From Clostridiales bacterium (GTDB lineage Bacteria; Bacillota; Clostridia; Christensenellales; UBA1242): DNA of 64,000 nt. Location: assembly GCA_918292005.1 (NCBI GenBank), contig CAKJZJ010000003.1, forward strand, positions 68,161 through 132,160, written 5' to 3'. Position numbers and translations under genes: made by a program. Below, one piece after another: positions 38,959 through 47,218 of the stretch. The notes beneath the pieces are model-generated. The model did not search any database. It was not told the origin of the DNA and saw only the letters and a program-made list of their open reading frames with translations. The stretch's first letter is position 1; every line of letters starts with the position of its first letter.

Positions 38959-39585
38959 ATGAAAAAGTCATTAATTTTAGCCTATGCCTCATTTAGAAAA
39001 GGGTTTGATTTTCAATACAAAGAATTGGTATATAAAGGGGATAATATATATTTCAATGATGAATTGGTAGAAGATAAAGAAAAGAAATATTCTGAGGGTG
39101 ATTCTTTTATTAATATTGGATATAATTTCAAAAATAGCTCATCTAGAATATTATCAAATCTCTATCCAATATCTTTTAAATTTAGGGGTAAAAAAGTTGC
39201 TTCTATTGAGGGTGTTCTGCAGGGTATAAAATATCAGGATAAAAAGATTCAGAATTTGATTCTCAAATATGCAGGACTGGATGCATATCATACTAGGGGT
39301 GCTAACGCAATAGATTTTTGGGGGAAAAATGGAATTCTTTATTGGCAAGGTAGACCAATGAAAAGAGATAGTGAAGAATATCAGTTATTCTTAGATGAAT
39401 TATATTTATCTGCACTAACTAATCCTATATATCGTATCGGATTACTTGCAACAGGTGACAAATATCTTTTGCATCATATAGGTGGTACTGATGCCAATCA
39501 AACAGTTCTAACTAGATATGAATTTGAATCACGTCTCAATTCTTTGAGACAGTGGGTAAAAAGTAATCAAAAAAGAGCCAATTAG
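38959..39585 (+). CDS. NADAR-like protein (YbiA/DUF1768 superfamily, tentative)
   Basis: The protein is 208 aa from ATG 38959, which follows TCTGGAG; a longer reading lacks support. The middle matches the NADAR layout: LSNLYPISFKFRGKKVASIE with VLQGIKYQD (compare SNFxPxPFxxDGxxxxSxExxxQxxKF), a Gly/Ala-rich loop, and NPIYRIGLLATGDKYLLHH (compare NPxLxxxLLxTGxxxLVE). NADAR proteins act on ADP-ribose-linked or riboflavin-pathway substrates; some reverse guanine ADP-ribosylation. No partner toxin is adjacent. It sits alone between tRNA clusters, a position often used by acquired genes, but no integrase is present. Confidence 0.5.
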   Translation: MKKSLILAYASFRKGFDFQYKELVYKGDNIYFNDELVEDKEKKYSEGDSFINIGYNFKNSSSRILSNLYPISFKFRGKKVASIEGVLQGIKYQDKKIQNLILKYAGLDAYHTRGANAIDFWGKNGILYWQGRPMKRDSEEYQLFLDELYLSALTNPIYRIGLLATGDKYLLHHIGGTDANQTVLTRYEFESRLNSLRQWVKSNQKRAN

Positions 39586-39597
39586 GCTCTTTTTATG
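39571..39597 (+). terminator. Terminator of the NADAR-like gene
   Basis: Stem AAAGAGCC / GGCTCTTT (39572-39579 with 39585-39592) spans the stop codon and is followed by T. Confidence 0.85.
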
Positions 39598-39619
39598 ATG
39601 ACGGTACCAGCTTGTCTAT

Positions 39620-39717
39620 ATGAGTAAACGAATATATCTCATGAGTAGGAGTGCTGGCACTCCGATGACGAATGAGTACGTTCAAGTAGCACTGAAAGTG
39701 CATGTGTGCAACACATA
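39620..39717. other. Hairpin-rich non-coding stretch
   Basis: Three perfect small hairpins lie within about 70 bases: GGAGTGC / GCACTCC (39648-39663), GCACT / AGTGC (39689-39701) and ATGTGT / ACACAT (39702-39716); an outer ATGAG / CTCAT pair lies before them. No tRNA cloverleaf forms and no known RNA family was recognised. Confidence 0.4.
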
Positions 39718-39728
39718 CTGGTCACAAG

Positions 39729-39757
39729 CAAAAAAAAAGAAGCAAAGCTTCTAAAAA
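39729..39757 (-). terminator. Terminator of the tRNA-Cys/tRNA-Leu unit
   Basis: Hairpin AGAAGC / GCTTCT (39738-39743 with 39747-39752) next to an A-run that reads as T on the minus strand. Confidence 0.88.
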
Positions 39758-39758
39758 T

Positions 39759-39845
39759 TGGTGCTGGTGACCAGACTTGAACTGGTACGAGTGTTACCTC
39801 GCAGGATTTTAAGTCCTGTGCGTCTGCCGATTCCGCCACACCAGC
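39759..39845 (-). tRNA. tRNA-Leu (TAA)
   Basis: The reverse complement is an 87-nt class II tRNA: acceptor GCTGGTG / CACCAGC, anticodon stem-loop AGGACTTAAAATCCT with anticodon TAA, a long variable arm (CGAGGTAACACTCG), T arm ACCAG-TTCAAGT-CTGGT and encoded CCA. Confidence 0.97.
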
Positions 39846-39851
39846 AAATAA

Positions 39852-39926
39852 TGGAGGCACCACTCAGATTCGAACTGAGGCATGAGGGTTTTGCAGACCC
39901 GGGCCTTACCACTTGGCTATGGTGCC
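39852..39926 (-). tRNA. tRNA-Cys (GCA)
   Basis: The reverse complement gives acceptor GGCACCA / TGGTGCC, anticodon loop TCTGCAAAA with anticodon GCA, T arm CTCAG-TTCGAAT-CTGAG, discriminator T as expected for cysteine tRNA, and encoded CCA; 75 nt. It heads the two-gene unit with tRNA-Leu. Confidence 0.97.
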
Positions 39927-40116
39927 ATTATTTCAGAACGTATTCAGTATATCATAATTAAATATTAAGAGCAAGTATTTATTAAAAAAAACTTATTATA
40001 CTATCTCACATTTATCAGTATTTATTATGTTCTATATTTATTTATATGTTACTAATTTCTTTACTATAAATACATTTTATGCTATAAATAGATTGTTAAA
40101 TAAGGGAGTGTACTAT

Positions 40117-40614
40117 ATGGATCAGAGAAGTGATTATATTAGTTGGGACGAATATTTTATGTCTATAGCAATTTTATCTGCTAAGCGTAGCAAAGATCCT
40201 AATACCCAGGTCGGTGCTTGTATTGTGTCTAGCGATAATAGAATTTTGGCTTGTGGTTATAATGGTGCTCCTAATGGTTTCGATGATGAGAAATTTCCAT
40301 GGAAGAGGGAAGGTAATCCTTTGAATACCAAATATATGTATGTGTGTCATGCAGAACTCAATGCTATTCTCAATTACAGGGGTAATAGAAAAGATTTTGA
40401 GGGTGGGAAAATATATGTAGACTTGTTCCCTTGTAATGAATGTGCAAAGGCAATCATTCAATCGGGCATAAAGAAAGTTATATATCTATCGGATAAATAC
40501 AATGCTACCGAAGGTAATATGGCTGCCAAAAAACTTTTCTCTGAATGTGGGGTAGATTACGTACAATTTGTTTCTAAAAGAGACGAAGATATTGTTATTA
40601 GTTTGAAAAAATAA
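40117..40614 (+). CDS. Deoxycytidylate (dCMP) deaminase
   Basis: This 165-aa zinc enzyme converts dCMP to dUMP for thymidylate synthesis. ATG 40117 follows AAGGGAG; the longer frame upstream reads as AT-rich non-coding DNA. The family block SAKRSKDPNTQVGACIVSSDNRILACGYNGAPNG is followed by the zinc motif CHAELNAI (His ligand, catalytic Glu) and PCNEC with both cysteine ligands. It resembles ComEB-type dCMP deaminases in Bacillota. It is monocistronic with a terminator. Confidence 0.93.
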   Translation: MDQRSDYISWDEYFMSIAILSAKRSKDPNTQVGACIVSSDNRILACGYNGAPNGFDDEKFPWKREGNPLNTKYMYVCHAELNAILNYRGNRKDFEGGKIYVDLFPCNECAKAIIQSGIKKVIYLSDKYNATEGNMAAKKLFSECGVDYVQFVSKRDEDIVISLKK

Positions 40615-40641
40615 AGTTGACTGTAGAGCCAACTTTTTTAT
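40612..40641. terminator. Terminator between convergent genes
   Basis: Stem AAAGTTG / CAACTTT (40613-40619 with 40630-40636) with A-rich left and T-rich right flanks; it probably works for dCMP deaminase and for the minus-strand hydrolase. Confidence 0.8.
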
Positions 40642-40680
40642 TTTTATCTGCATTGTATATTTATGCATATTTATTTATAT

Positions 40681-41598
40681 TTATCTAATAGCAATCGCTA
40701 GATAATCCATTTTGTTGCGAATGATAAATTCGGCTACATCTTTGTAGACGTCTTGTTTGTTTATCTCATTGAGTAGTTCGTGTCTAGCATGCATATATGT
40801 TTTGAAATATACTCTTTTATTTGCTTTCCCATATGTAAAAAATAACTTTACACTGCCATTTTTCTCTGCAACTGGATCGTCCGTACCAGAGATGACTAGT
40901 ATTGGTAAATAATATGGTATATTTTTTAGATTTTTGTAGTTGTGTGTTGCATTTTTGAATAGTGAACGATAGAAACTATTTGGGAAGGGCATTCCACATA
41001 GTGGATCGTGTGTATAATTATACCAATTATTATCGTCTCTACTTAGCCAATTTCCATTGGTAAATCCTTTACCGTATCTATTTAGTCCAAATTTTTCTAT
41101 TAGTTTGGCTGTCTTTTTTCTGCCACCGAATGCACATGTGAGACCGGACATAAATTTACCGAATTTATATGTGGCAGAATTGGTGTAGGTAGAGCCACAT
41201 AGAATGATATTTTTTATCTTAAATCCATTCTCTACTAAATATCTTTGACCTATGAATGAGCCAAATGAATGGGCAAATATACTAATTGGCAAATTATATT
41301 TTTCTTTCAGCATATCTGTTATTATGATTTGGTCTTTTAGAATTTCTTGGAATATATCTCCTTGGGAGTATCCAAATGGTGTATTATTTTCTATTGCTGT
41401 TTGGCCATGACCACGTAGGTCGCTAGCGAATACTATTAGTCCTTGAGAATTTAAATATTGAGCGAAATCATTATACCTTTTGGCATGTTCTTGCATTCCG
41501 TGTATAATCTGGACTACACCAGTAGGATTTTCTACTTTATCCCATAGGTATCCAGCCAGTTGGTAGTCTTGATAGCCTTTTACTTTAATTGTTTTCAT
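40681..41598 (-). CDS. Alpha/beta hydrolase, monoacylglycerol lipase-like
   Basis: This 305-aa serine hydrolase has an N-terminal IIHGMQEHAKRYNDFAQYL block (HG-x-x-EH-x-x-RY pattern of monoglyceride lipases), a lysophospholipase-like FASDLRGHGQT, and a likely triad of S111 (AHSFGS), D240 or D241 (SGTDDPVA) and H273 (MHARHELL). It has no signal peptide, so it is cytoplasmic. It overlaps glpK by four bases and is downstream of it on the same strand, so glycerol released by the lipase would feed GlpK; the substrate is inferred from this context. Confidence 0.82.
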   Translation of the reverse strand: MKTIKVKGYQDYQLAGYLWDKVENPTGVVQIIHGMQEHAKRYNDFAQYLNSQGLIVFASDLRGHGQTAIENNTPFGYSQGDIFQEILKDQIIITDMLKEKYNLPISIFAHSFGSFIGQRYLVENGFKIKNIILCGSTYTNSATYKFGKFMSGLTCAFGGRKKTAKLIEKFGLNRYGKGFTNGNWLSRDDNNWYNYTHDPLCGMPFPNSFYRSLFKNATHNYKNLKNIPYYLPILVISGTDDPVAEKNGSVKLFFTYGKANKRVYFKTYMHARHELLNEINKQDVYKDVAEFIIRNKMDYLAIAIR

Positions 41599-43073
41599 TT
41601 AGAGTCTCCCAGTGTTGTTTGTATGGCCTTGTGCCAGCCGTCAATTAGTTTGAGTACTTTTGTTTGTTGCATGTGTGGTTTATATATTACAGTGTCTTTT
41701 ATTAGGTTTTTTATTTCTGATATGCTTTTATAATAACCAGTAGCGATTCCTGTCATGTATATTGTGCCTAGTGCAGTGCATTCTGAAGAATTGGACTTAA
41801 TGACTTTTTTACCTAGCATATCTGATTGAAATTGCATTAGAAATTCGTTTCTAGATACTCCGCCATCTACACGTAGTTCTTTTACTTTTACATTGGATTC
41901 TTCCATTGTTTGGATTATATCGTAAGTATTATATGCCATACTTTCGAGTCCTGCACGTATAATATGTGCTTTATTTGTGCCACGTGTGAGACCTACTATT
42001 GTACCTGTGCAATTACTATTCCAGTATGGTGCACCCAGTCCTGTGAATGCTGGTACTAGGTAAACACCATTAGTATCATCTACACTATAGGCGATTTCAC
42101 TAGATTCTTTATTAGATTTGAGTATTCCTATATCATCTATCATCCAATTAATTATTGTGCCGGCATTGAATATGCTTCCTTCTAGGGCGTATGTGGTTTT
42201 ACCATTTATAGTCCATGCTACGGTGGATAGCATATTATCTTGCAATTTTATCTCATTACCAGTATTGCTGAGTATAAAGCATCCAGTACCATACGTGGCT
42301 TTGGCTAGTCCAATGTCGAAACATCCTTGGCCGAATAGGGATGATTGTTGGTCTCCCAGTATTGAGCCTAGTACAATATCTCCATATTTAGTATGTGCAT
42401 TTCCCAGTGGTTTACCATTAGAAACTACTTTAGGAAGAATACTCTCTGGTATGCCGAAATACTTTAGTAGTTTAGTATCCCAGCACATATTGTGTATGTC
42501 AAAGAGCATTGTTCGACTTGCATTAGATGTGTCTGTAATGAATAATTTTCCATCAGATAATTTGTATGCTAGATAACTATCTATCGTACCTATGCATAGT
42601 CTATCTTCATTAAGTAAATTTTGGACATTTTTATTATTGTCTAGCAACCATTTTATTTTAGTTGCAGAGAAATATGGGTCTAGTATGAGTCCAGTGGTAT
42701 TTTTAATGTATTTTTTAGTTTTTGAGTCTATAGTGGCACAATAATCCTTTGTTCTACGACATTGCCATACTATAGATGGGCAAATACTTTTGCCAGTCTT
42801 TTTATCCCAAGCAACTATACTTTCTCGTTGATTTGTTATGCCTATACCTATTATTTCATCGACAGATATATTAGTTTCTTTTATTGCTTGGTGTAGTGTG
42901 GTGGAGACTGCTTCCCATATCTCATTGGCATCGTGTTCCACCCAGCCAGGTTTTGAAAAATACTGGGTAAATTTTTTATTTACTACACTTATTATTTCAT
43001 TGGTTGTAGCATCATAAATTAGAGTTCTAGCCGAAGTGGTTCCTTCGTCCAGTGCAATTATGTATTTTTTCAT
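41595..43073 (-). CDS. glpK: Glycerol kinase
   Basis: GlpK (492 aa) phosphorylates glycerol to sn-glycerol-3-phosphate. The N-terminal phosphate-binding block YIIALDEGTTSARTLIYD, GIGITNQRESIVAWDKKTGK, the FGGY signatures (ATYGTGCFIL, GLTRGTNKAHIIRAGLESMAYNT) and ELRVDGGVSRNEFLMQFQSD are all intact. GAGGATG lies upstream of the ATG. It diverges from the glycerol-3-phosphate dehydrogenase operon across a 117-base gap, which should hold both promoters. Confidence 0.97.
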   Translation of the reverse strand: MKKYIIALDEGTTSARTLIYDATTNEIISVVNKKFTQYFSKPGWVEHDANEIWEAVSTTLHQAIKETNISVDEIIGIGITNQRESIVAWDKKTGKSICPSIVWQCRRTKDYCATIDSKTKKYIKNTTGLILDPYFSATKIKWLLDNNKNVQNLLNEDRLCIGTIDSYLAYKLSDGKLFITDTSNASRTMLFDIHNMCWDTKLLKYFGIPESILPKVVSNGKPLGNAHTKYGDIVLGSILGDQQSSLFGQGCFDIGLAKATYGTGCFILSNTGNEIKLQDNMLSTVAWTINGKTTYALEGSIFNAGTIINWMIDDIGILKSNKESSEIAYSVDDTNGVYLVPAFTGLGAPYWNSNCTGTIVGLTRGTNKAHIIRAGLESMAYNTYDIIQTMEESNVKVKELRVDGGVSRNEFLMQFQSDMLGKKVIKSNSSECTALGTIYMTGIATGYYKSISEIKNLIKDTVIYKPHMQQTKVLKLIDGWHKAIQTTLGDSK

Positions 43074-43190
43074 ACTATCATCCTCATAATATTTATAACA
43101 AATTATCGGTAATTAGGCAATAACATTCAGTTCGTTTGACATAATTTGATTTGTTTTGTACCATTAATTATATAGATAGAGGTTATATAT
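43074..43190. other. Divergent control region of the glycerol genes
   Basis: These 117 bases separate divergent glpK and the dehydrogenase operon. No perfect sigma-A promoter pair or cre site (TGWAARCGNTWNCA) was found by eye. Ribosome sites for both genes lie at its edges. Confidence 0.4.
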
Positions 43191-44594
43191 ATGGTATATG
43201 ATGTCGCTGTTATAGGTGCTGGAATAGTAGGCACAGCAATATTCAATAAACTCATTCGAGTTGGAGAAAAAGTTGTACTTATAGAGAAAAATAATGATGT
43301 TGCTACAGGTACTACCAAAGCCAATTCTGGTATAGTTCATGCTGGTTTTGATGCCCATACTGGCACACTAAAAGCAAAACTCAATGTGCGTGGTGCTCAG
43401 TTGTACCCATCTCTTTGTGAAGAATTACACGTTCCATATATGCGCAATGGTGCTTTGGTAATAGGTGATGATATCAATGTTGTAGAAGAATTGTACGAGC
43501 GTGGTTATGCTAATGGTGTGCAGGGCTTACAGATTTTGAATAGAGATGCGATTTTAAAAATGTTACCTAGTATTACGGACAATATTACATGTGGATTGTA
43601 TGCTGGTACATCTGCCATAGTTTCTCCATATTCTATGGCTATTGCCCTTGCTGATGAGGGAATCCTGAATGGTGGCACTTTGCTTCTAAATTTCGATACA
43701 AAACATGTTAGTAAAGAGTCGGATGGTTATCACATATCTGATGGTAAACAAATGGTAATTGCACGTAGTATTGTCCTTGCTTGTGGTGGGGAACACAATA
43801 GTATTGCTAGTATTTTCGGAGCCACTCAGTATGATATTAAATATCGTAGGGGTGAATACTATTTGCTAGACGTCAATGCTTGTGATGTGGGTGGATACAC
43901 AATTTTCCCTTTACCTAGTAGCACTAGCAAAGGTGTACTAGTTTCGCCTACGTGCAGTGGAAATATTATAGTTGGACCTACATCTACCTTATCTGATAAT
44001 AATTCTACACGTACTACCATAGATGGATTACAGTATGTAAAAGAGTCAGTGTCTAGAATGTTAACCAATGTTGATTTACGCAAAACTATAAGGGTTTTTG
44101 CGGGTGTAAGGACACTGGTTGGTGACGATTTTGTAATAGAAAGAGATAAAAACAATCCAGATATCATATGTGTCGCAGGTATATGTTCTCCAGGTCTAAC
44201 TGCAGCACCGGCTATCGCAGAAGAAGTTGTGAAACTATTGAATCTGGATTTGAATGAAAAAAAGATGAAAAGACTGCCAGAAATCAAAACTATACGTGGA
44301 CAGTCTGCAGAAGATATTGATAGGCTGATATCAATAGATAGCAATTATGGAAAAATTGTATGTAGGTGCGAATGTGTTAGTGAAGCAGAAATAGTACAGG
44401 CCATTCATACGCCTACTAGACCTATGTCTATAGATGCTATCAAACGCAGAGTAAGGGCCGGTATGGGTAGATGCCAGGGTGGATTCTGTTTTTCTAGAGT
44501 GATGGAAATTTTGGCTAGAGAATACCATGTTTCTATTGACGATATAGTAAAAGAGAATAAAAATAGTAGAGTGATTATAGGGGATATAAACTAA
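43191..44594 (+). CDS. FAD-dependent glycerol-3-phosphate dehydrogenase with BFD-type [2Fe-2S] domain (GlpA/GlpO-like)
   Basis: This 467-aa flavoprotein belongs to the DAO family. The FAD-binding GAGIVG is at residues 9-14, followed by ANSGIVHAGFD, PGLTAAPAIAEEV and a C-terminal BFD-like domain with C391/C393/C395 (CRCEC) and C428/C433 (CQGGFC) as Fe-S ligands. In this three-gene arrangement (dehydrogenase, pyridine-nucleotide-type oxidoreductase, DUF1667) the likely reaction is glycerol-3-phosphate to dihydroxyacetone phosphate. Opposite glpK, it completes glycerol use. The stop overlaps the next start by one base (TAATG). Confidence 0.88.
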   Translation: MVYDVAVIGAGIVGTAIFNKLIRVGEKVVLIEKNNDVATGTTKANSGIVHAGFDAHTGTLKAKLNVRGAQLYPSLCEELHVPYMRNGALVIGDDINVVEELYERGYANGVQGLQILNRDAILKMLPSITDNITCGLYAGTSAIVSPYSMAIALADEGILNGGTLLLNFDTKHVSKESDGYHISDGKQMVIARSIVLACGGEHNSIASIFGATQYDIKYRRGEYYLLDVNACDVGGYTIFPLPSSTSKGVLVSPTCSGNIIVGPTSTLSDNNSTRTTIDGLQYVKESVSRMLTNVDLRKTIRVFAGVRTLVGDDFVIERDKNNPDIICVAGICSPGLTAAPAIAEEVVKLLNLDLNEKKMKRLPEIKTIRGQSAEDIDRLISIDSNYGKIVCRCECVSEAEIVQAIHTPTRPMSIDAIKRRVRAGMGRCQGGFCFSRVMEILAREYHVSIDDIVKENKNSRVIIGDIN

Positions 44595-45811
44595 TGGAAT
44601 ATGACGTAGTAGTCGTAGGTGGCGGTCCAGCTGGTATGGGTGCTGCCATAGAGAGTAGCAAGACTGGTGCAAAAACATTATTAATTGAGCGAGATTATAG
44701 ACTGGGTGGTATCCTTAATCAATGTATCCACAATGGTTTTGGATTGCATTATTTTCAGGAAGAATTGACTGGACCAGAGTATGCTGATAGATTCAGACAA
44801 TTATTATCCGAAACCAATGTAGATATCATGCTCAATACTTTTGTTACTTCTATTGATGGCAAAAAAATGACCATAATTAATGAGAAAGGTGCTCAGGTAA
44901 TAGAGCCTAAGGCAATAGTACTGGCAATGGGCTGTAGGGAAAAAACTGCCGGTAGTATTAAACTCACTGGTACTAGACCGGTAGGCATCATGACGGCTGG
45001 TCAGGTACAGAAATTGGTAAATTTTTATGGTAAATTACCTGGTAAAAAAGTGGTTATTTTAGGCTCGGGTGATATAGGTCTTATAATGGCTAGGAGACTT
45101 ACTTTTGAAGGCGCAAAAGTGGAGATGGTGCTAGAAATAATGCCTACATCTAGTGGTTTGGCTAGGAATATTAGACAATGTCTAGATGATTTCAATATCC
45201 CAATATATTACAATACTACTATTACCGAAGTTATGGGTGAAGATAGAGTAACTGGCATTAAATACGCTAGGGTTGATGAAAAGATGCGCCCGATACCAGA
45301 GACTGAGAAATATTTAGATTGTGATTTGGTAGTGCTATCTGTTGGTCTCACTCCTGAGAATGATATTGTGCAGAATAAAAGAATTAATCCTAAAACTCAA
45401 GGTTTTTTTGTTAATGAATACAGGGAATGTGATGATGGCGTATTTGCTTGTGGCAATGTACTACAAGTGCATGATTTGGTAGATAATGTTACTGCAGAGT
45501 CGACTTTGGCAGGTTATTATGCAGGTCAATATGCCCTAGGTAGACTGCAAAAAGGTGCCGAGCATGGTATAATTGCAGGAGATGGAATTAGATATACGGT
45601 TCCTAGTAGTTATTTCGAGTCGGATGATGATGTCGAAATATACTTTAGAGTACTCGATAGATATGTGGGATCTGATATTGTTGTTACCGAAAATGATATA
45701 ATTATAGCCAAAAAATCAACAGTCGCACTTACTCCGGGTGAGATGAGTAGTATTAAAATAAACAAGACAAATCTAAAAAATGATATTTGTGTATCTATAA
45801 GGAAAAGATAA
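44594..45811 (+). CDS. FAD-dependent pyridine nucleotide-disulfide-type oxidoreductase
   Basis: This 405-aa two-dinucleotide-fold flavoprotein has an FAD motif VVVGGGPAGMGAA at the N-terminus, LAMGCREKTAG, a second nucleotide-binding fold VVILGSGDIGLIMARRLTFEGAKVEMV and GVFACGNVLQVHDLVDNV near the FAD tail. No redox-active CxxC disulfide is seen. It lies between the glycerol-3-phosphate dehydrogenase and the DUF1667 gene, with one-base overlaps on both sides, so the three products probably form one complex, analogous in layout to GlpABC-type enzymes. Confidence 0.9.
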   Translation: MEYDVVVVGGGPAGMGAAIESSKTGAKTLLIERDYRLGGILNQCIHNGFGLHYFQEELTGPEYADRFRQLLSETNVDIMLNTFVTSIDGKKMTIINEKGAQVIEPKAIVLAMGCREKTAGSIKLTGTRPVGIMTAGQVQKLVNFYGKLPGKKVVILGSGDIGLIMARRLTFEGAKVEMVLEIMPTSSGLARNIRQCLDDFNIPIYYNTTITEVMGEDRVTGIKYARVDEKMRPIPETEKYLDCDLVVLSVGLTPENDIVQNKRINPKTQGFFVNEYRECDDGVFACGNVLQVHDLVDNVTAESTLAGYYAGQYALGRLQKGAEHGIIAGDGIRYTVPSSYFESDDDVEIYFRVLDRYVGSDIVVTENDIIIAKKSTVALTPGEMSSIKINKTNLKNDICVSIRKR

Positions 45812-46146
45812 TGAAACTAATATGCATTAGATGTCCTAGGGGATGTGAAATAACAGTAGATGGTGATAATATTTCAGGGTATTCGTGTACACGTGGACTA
45901 GAATATGCCAAAGAAGAGATGACTTGTCCTATGCGTATGGTTACTGCTTTGCTTCACACTGATGATGGGGTTGTTCCAGTCAAAACTTCTGGAAATATCC
46001 CTAAAAATCAAATAAAATATGTTCTGAATGTTATATCTTCAACATATGTAAAACACGTACATATAGGAGATGTTGTTCTTTCCAATGTCTTGGGTCTTGG
46101 TGTTGATATAGTTGTCACGGGGGATCCATATATCCAAAAACATTAA
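45811..46146 (+). CDS. DUF1667 protein, small Fe-S partner of the glycerol-3-phosphate dehydrogenase
   Basis: The protein is 111 aa from ATG 45811, sharing one base with the previous stop (TAATG); an upstream in-frame start at 45787 is within that gene. Cysteines C5, C8, C12, C26 and C39 (CIRCPRGC...SGYSCTRG...TCPMR) follow the DUF1667 pattern, which looks like Fe-S ligands. The family occurs next to GlpA-like dehydrogenase and FAD oxidoreductase genes. The electron acceptor is unknown. Confidence 0.9.
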   Translation: MKLICIRCPRGCEITVDGDNISGYSCTRGLEYAKEEMTCPMRMVTALLHTDDGVVPVKTSGNIPKNQIKYVLNVISSTYVKHVHIGDVVLSNVLGLGVDIVVTGDPYIQKH

Positions 46147-46154
46147 TAGAATTA

Positions 46155-46183
46155 AAATATATTGATTTTATTTGCATATAATA
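46155..46183 (+). promoter_or_regulatory. Candidate sigma-E-type promoter of the ytxC-like gene
   Basis: A -35-like AAATATA at 46155-46161 and CATATAATA at 46175-46183 with a 13-base spacer fit the sigma-E pattern. The -10 ends 17 bases before the start codon, nearly the same geometry as before sigK and spoVM. Confidence 0.45.
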
Positions 46184-46200
46184 GTTTGTAAGGGGCTATT

Positions 46201-46923
46201 ATGTGGGAAATAACGTTAATTGGCACTGGTAATGATATGGCACATTTTAGATTGTTATGTGATACTCTACATAATAGTTATGATGGTGTCGTTTGTGCCT
46301 TGTCTAGTAGTAATTATGTATATTGTAGTATTGCTACCATGCAAGATAGTATTTTGCCCGAAGTTCAAAGAATAGTGGTCTGTACTATTCTCCAGATTGC
46401 CAAAATTGATTACTTTGATAGGCATTTAGAATTATTCAAAAAATATCCTATATTTAGGGATTTCGCGATATATAGCATAGTACAGTCAGATATAGATGAT
46501 GAGATAGATTTCGTTATGTCGAATTGTAATCTTGGTGGCAATATCTATATACATTCATTTGTAGCGTTCAGGCTACAAATATTAGTCAGAGTATGGCAAA
46601 AGATATGTACATACCTAGATAATCAGTACACTCATGGTATAGAGTCGGAGTGGTGTTTAGAATTTTTAAAGTTTATATCTAGTAATATTTCTGCTTCGGA
46701 CAGTGTTTTTAGCATTAGATATACCGAAAAAAAGATAAAAGTTCATAATTTTTCTAGTGGAAAAGTGAAGTATTTTCATTGTAATAATGAGATAGGTGCT
46801 ATTATTTATTTGATAGTCTCATCTCCTAAAAAAATCATATTGCAGTATGATGATAAAATCACTGAGAGACTAAACAGTCTAGTTTCATACATATTTGATG
46901 ATAAAGTCTGCATTGTTATGTAA
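46201..46923 (+). CDS. ytxC: YtxC-like putative sporulation protein
   Basis: This 240-aa soluble protein has a VMSNCNLGGNIYIHSFVAFRLQILVRVWQKICTYLDNQY block that resembles the I-x-x-FxxFRL segment of YtxC, and a C-terminal IQYD-like end (KKIILQYDDKITERLNSLVSYIFDDKV). In B. subtilis ytxC lies directly upstream of thrS, as here. Its molecular role is unknown; it is associated with sporulation. The gene follows AAGGGG and a possible sigma-E promoter. Support comes mainly from position plus moderate sequence similarity. Confidence 0.65.
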   Translation: MWEITLIGTGNDMAHFRLLCDTLHNSYDGVVCALSSSNYVYCSIATMQDSILPEVQRIVVCTILQIAKIDYFDRHLELFKKYPIFRDFAIYSIVQSDIDDEIDFVMSNCNLGGNIYIHSFVAFRLQILVRVWQKICTYLDNQYTHGIESEWCLEFLKFISSNISASDSVFSIRYTEKKIKVHNFSSGKVKYFHCNNEIGAIIYLIVSSPKKIILQYDDKITERLNSLVSYIFDDKVCIVM

Positions 46924-46941
46924 AAATTTTTTATAAATGAC

Positions 46942-46970
46942 TTGACATTGCTGATTTTTCGTTCTACAAT
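46942..46970 (+). promoter_or_regulatory. Sigma-A promoter of thrS
   Basis: TTGACA at 46942-46947, a 17-base spacer and TACAAT at 46965-46970, immediately before the T-box leader. Confidence 0.9.
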
Positions 46971-46981
46971 ACAGGTATTAA

Positions 46982-47196
46982 TAGCATGTTGAGAGAAGAC
47001 AAGTAGTCTTAAAATCGCTTTTTACAGAGAGTAAAACGTTGCTGAGAGTTTTGCAAAAGTCTTTAAGTTCGAAACCACTTTTTGAGTGCCAGTTGTCTAA
47101 CTGAGAATAGACTAAGAGTGGGCAAATTTATTTGCCAAATAAGGTGGAACCACGGGTAATCTCGTCCTTATGTATTAGCATAGGGATTTTTTTATT
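46982..47196 (+). promoter_or_regulatory. T-box riboswitch, threonine (specifier ACC)
   Basis: Stem I includes the distal CAGAGAG...GTTGCTGAGA elements; the helix CTTAAA / TTTAAG and a lower AGAAG / CTTTT helix frame a specifier loop GAAACCAC, giving codon ACC (47074-47076), a threonine codon. The T-box sequence AAGGTGGAACCACGG follows (about 47141-47156), then the attenuator TCCTTATG / CATAGGGA with a T-run (47162-47196). Uncharged tRNA-Thr should stabilise the antiterminator and turn on thrS. Confidence 0.93.
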
Positions 47197-47218
47197 TCTA
47201 TGTTTTTAGGAGGGAAAT

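Noticed and set aside
38221..39960. Integrated mobile element at the tRNA cluster
   Set aside because: Repeats and tRNA fragments are suggestive, but no integrase, transposase or phage gene is present; kept only as a possible scar.
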